20,502 bases of DNA from JBOGXF01 sp050694275 (lineage in GTDB: Bacteria; Actinomycetota; CADDZG01; WHSQ01), in assembly GCA_050694275.1 (NCBI GenBank), contig JBOGXF010000161.1, forward strand, positions 1-20,502, given 5' to 3'. A model generated the notes under the pieces. The model made no database searches and was not told the origin of the DNA. It saw nothing but the letters and a program-made list of their open reading frames with translations. The position numbers and the translations under genes are program-made. Each line of letters starts with the position of its first letter. Within the stretch, counting starts at the first letter, position 1. This document shows, piece after piece, positions 20,384 to 20,502 of the stretch.

Positions 20384-20502
20384 GCCAGTTTGATTTGGCC
20401 CCACCCCAGGCGTGAAGTGATCGCTTGAATTGGCCCCACCCTGCGCCCTGAACCCCTCAGCATTCGAGCTGTCTAACGGCTCGAGGAGAGGGAGAAAAGG
20501 AT
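20384..20502 (+). mobile_element. Terminal region of an IS21-like insertion sequence (partial)
   Basis: The sequence after the broken M55 gene has no coding sense but begins TGCCAGTTTGATTTGGCC and carries two closely related direct repeats. Multiple end repeats upstream of istA are a hallmark of IS21-family elements, where the transposase binds them. The window ends at a purine-rich GAGGAGAGGGAGAAAAGGAT, which would be the ribosome binding site region of the first transposase gene. Its start codon is outside the window, so the family call rests on end structure and on similarity recalled for actinobacterial IS21 ends. Confidence 0.6.
20389..20441 (+). repeat. Direct terminal repeats of the IS21-like element
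   Basis: TTTGATTTGGCCCCACCC (20389-20406) and CTTGAATTGGCCCCACCC (20424-20441) match at 16 of 18 positions and are 35 bp apart start to start, close to three helical turns. They are likely transposase-binding repeats of the element. Confidence 0.8.

Noticed and set aside
1..20502. CRISPR arrays, rRNA, tRNA or riboswitches
   Set aside because: No regularly spaced repeats, conserved rRNA blocks, cloverleaf elements or recognisable riboswitch cores were seen by eye; a covariance-model scan would be the decisive test.

Overview
The window looks like chromosomal accessory DNA from a high-G+C, probably uncultured actinomycete-like bacterium (Actinomycetota). This is inferred from the codon bias towards G/C, from families common in that phylum (DUF2332, DrrA/DrrB-type ABC transporter, mycothiol-type DinB-like/maleylpyruvate isomerase fold, SnoaL-like proteins, LVIVD proteins), and from several starts that look leaderless (a TANNNT box ending 6-7 nt before the ATG). 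No rRNA, tRNA or CRISPR array was seen.

Layout. 1-157: 3' end of an IS30-family element whose terminal repeat cuts off the C-terminus of a Dph6-like PP-loop ATPase (122-631, minus). 907-1293: SnoaL-like protein. 1559-1612: 17-codon orphan 5' fragment of an ssb gene. 1684-2400: Tat-type secreted/anchored hypothetical. 2515-3531: Phd/YefM antitoxin, RelE-type toxin and a membrane protein gene, joined by two GTGA overlaps. 3751-5913: His-rich secreted LVIVD beta-propeller protein plus a small secreted protein. 6150-7964 (minus): DUF2332 protein and DinB-like protein. 8136-8277 (minus): broken VOC/glyoxalase remnant. 8392-8967: TMEM175-type channel, convergent with a second SnoaL-like protein (8964-9353) below a DrrA/DrrB ABC exporter (9480-11314, minus). 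11577-14277: single-subunit molybdopterin oxidoreductase and a frameshifted dienelactone hydrolase. 14397-15246: XRE regulator and nucleotidyltransferase pair resembling a toxin-antitoxin or abortive-infection module. 15394-16059: methyltransferase. 16093-16497 (minus): unknown acidic protein. 16631-18600: PD40-propeller lipoprotein with an unfamiliar C-terminal domain, split by an apparent frameshift. 18777-19502: TSUP permease. 19561-19662 (minus): N-terminal scrap of a methyltransferase. 19682-20086 (minus): hotdog thioesterase. 20278-20379: first 33 codons of an M55 D-aminopeptidase, cut off by the end of an IS21-like element that runs out of the window.

Overall the region is a patchwork of short, mostly one- to three-gene units with defence/stress modules (two TA-like), transport, detoxification-type folds, and an unusual density of gene remnants. 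Two of the breaks are visibly caused by insertion sequences. At least three otherwise coherent genes carry one single-base frameshift each, so assembly or read errors must be separated from real decay. I did not find a clearly new multi-gene system; the best candidates are the coupled Phd-RelE-membrane protein trio, the XRE-nucleotidyltransferase pair and the unknown C-terminal domain of the PD40 lipoprotein.
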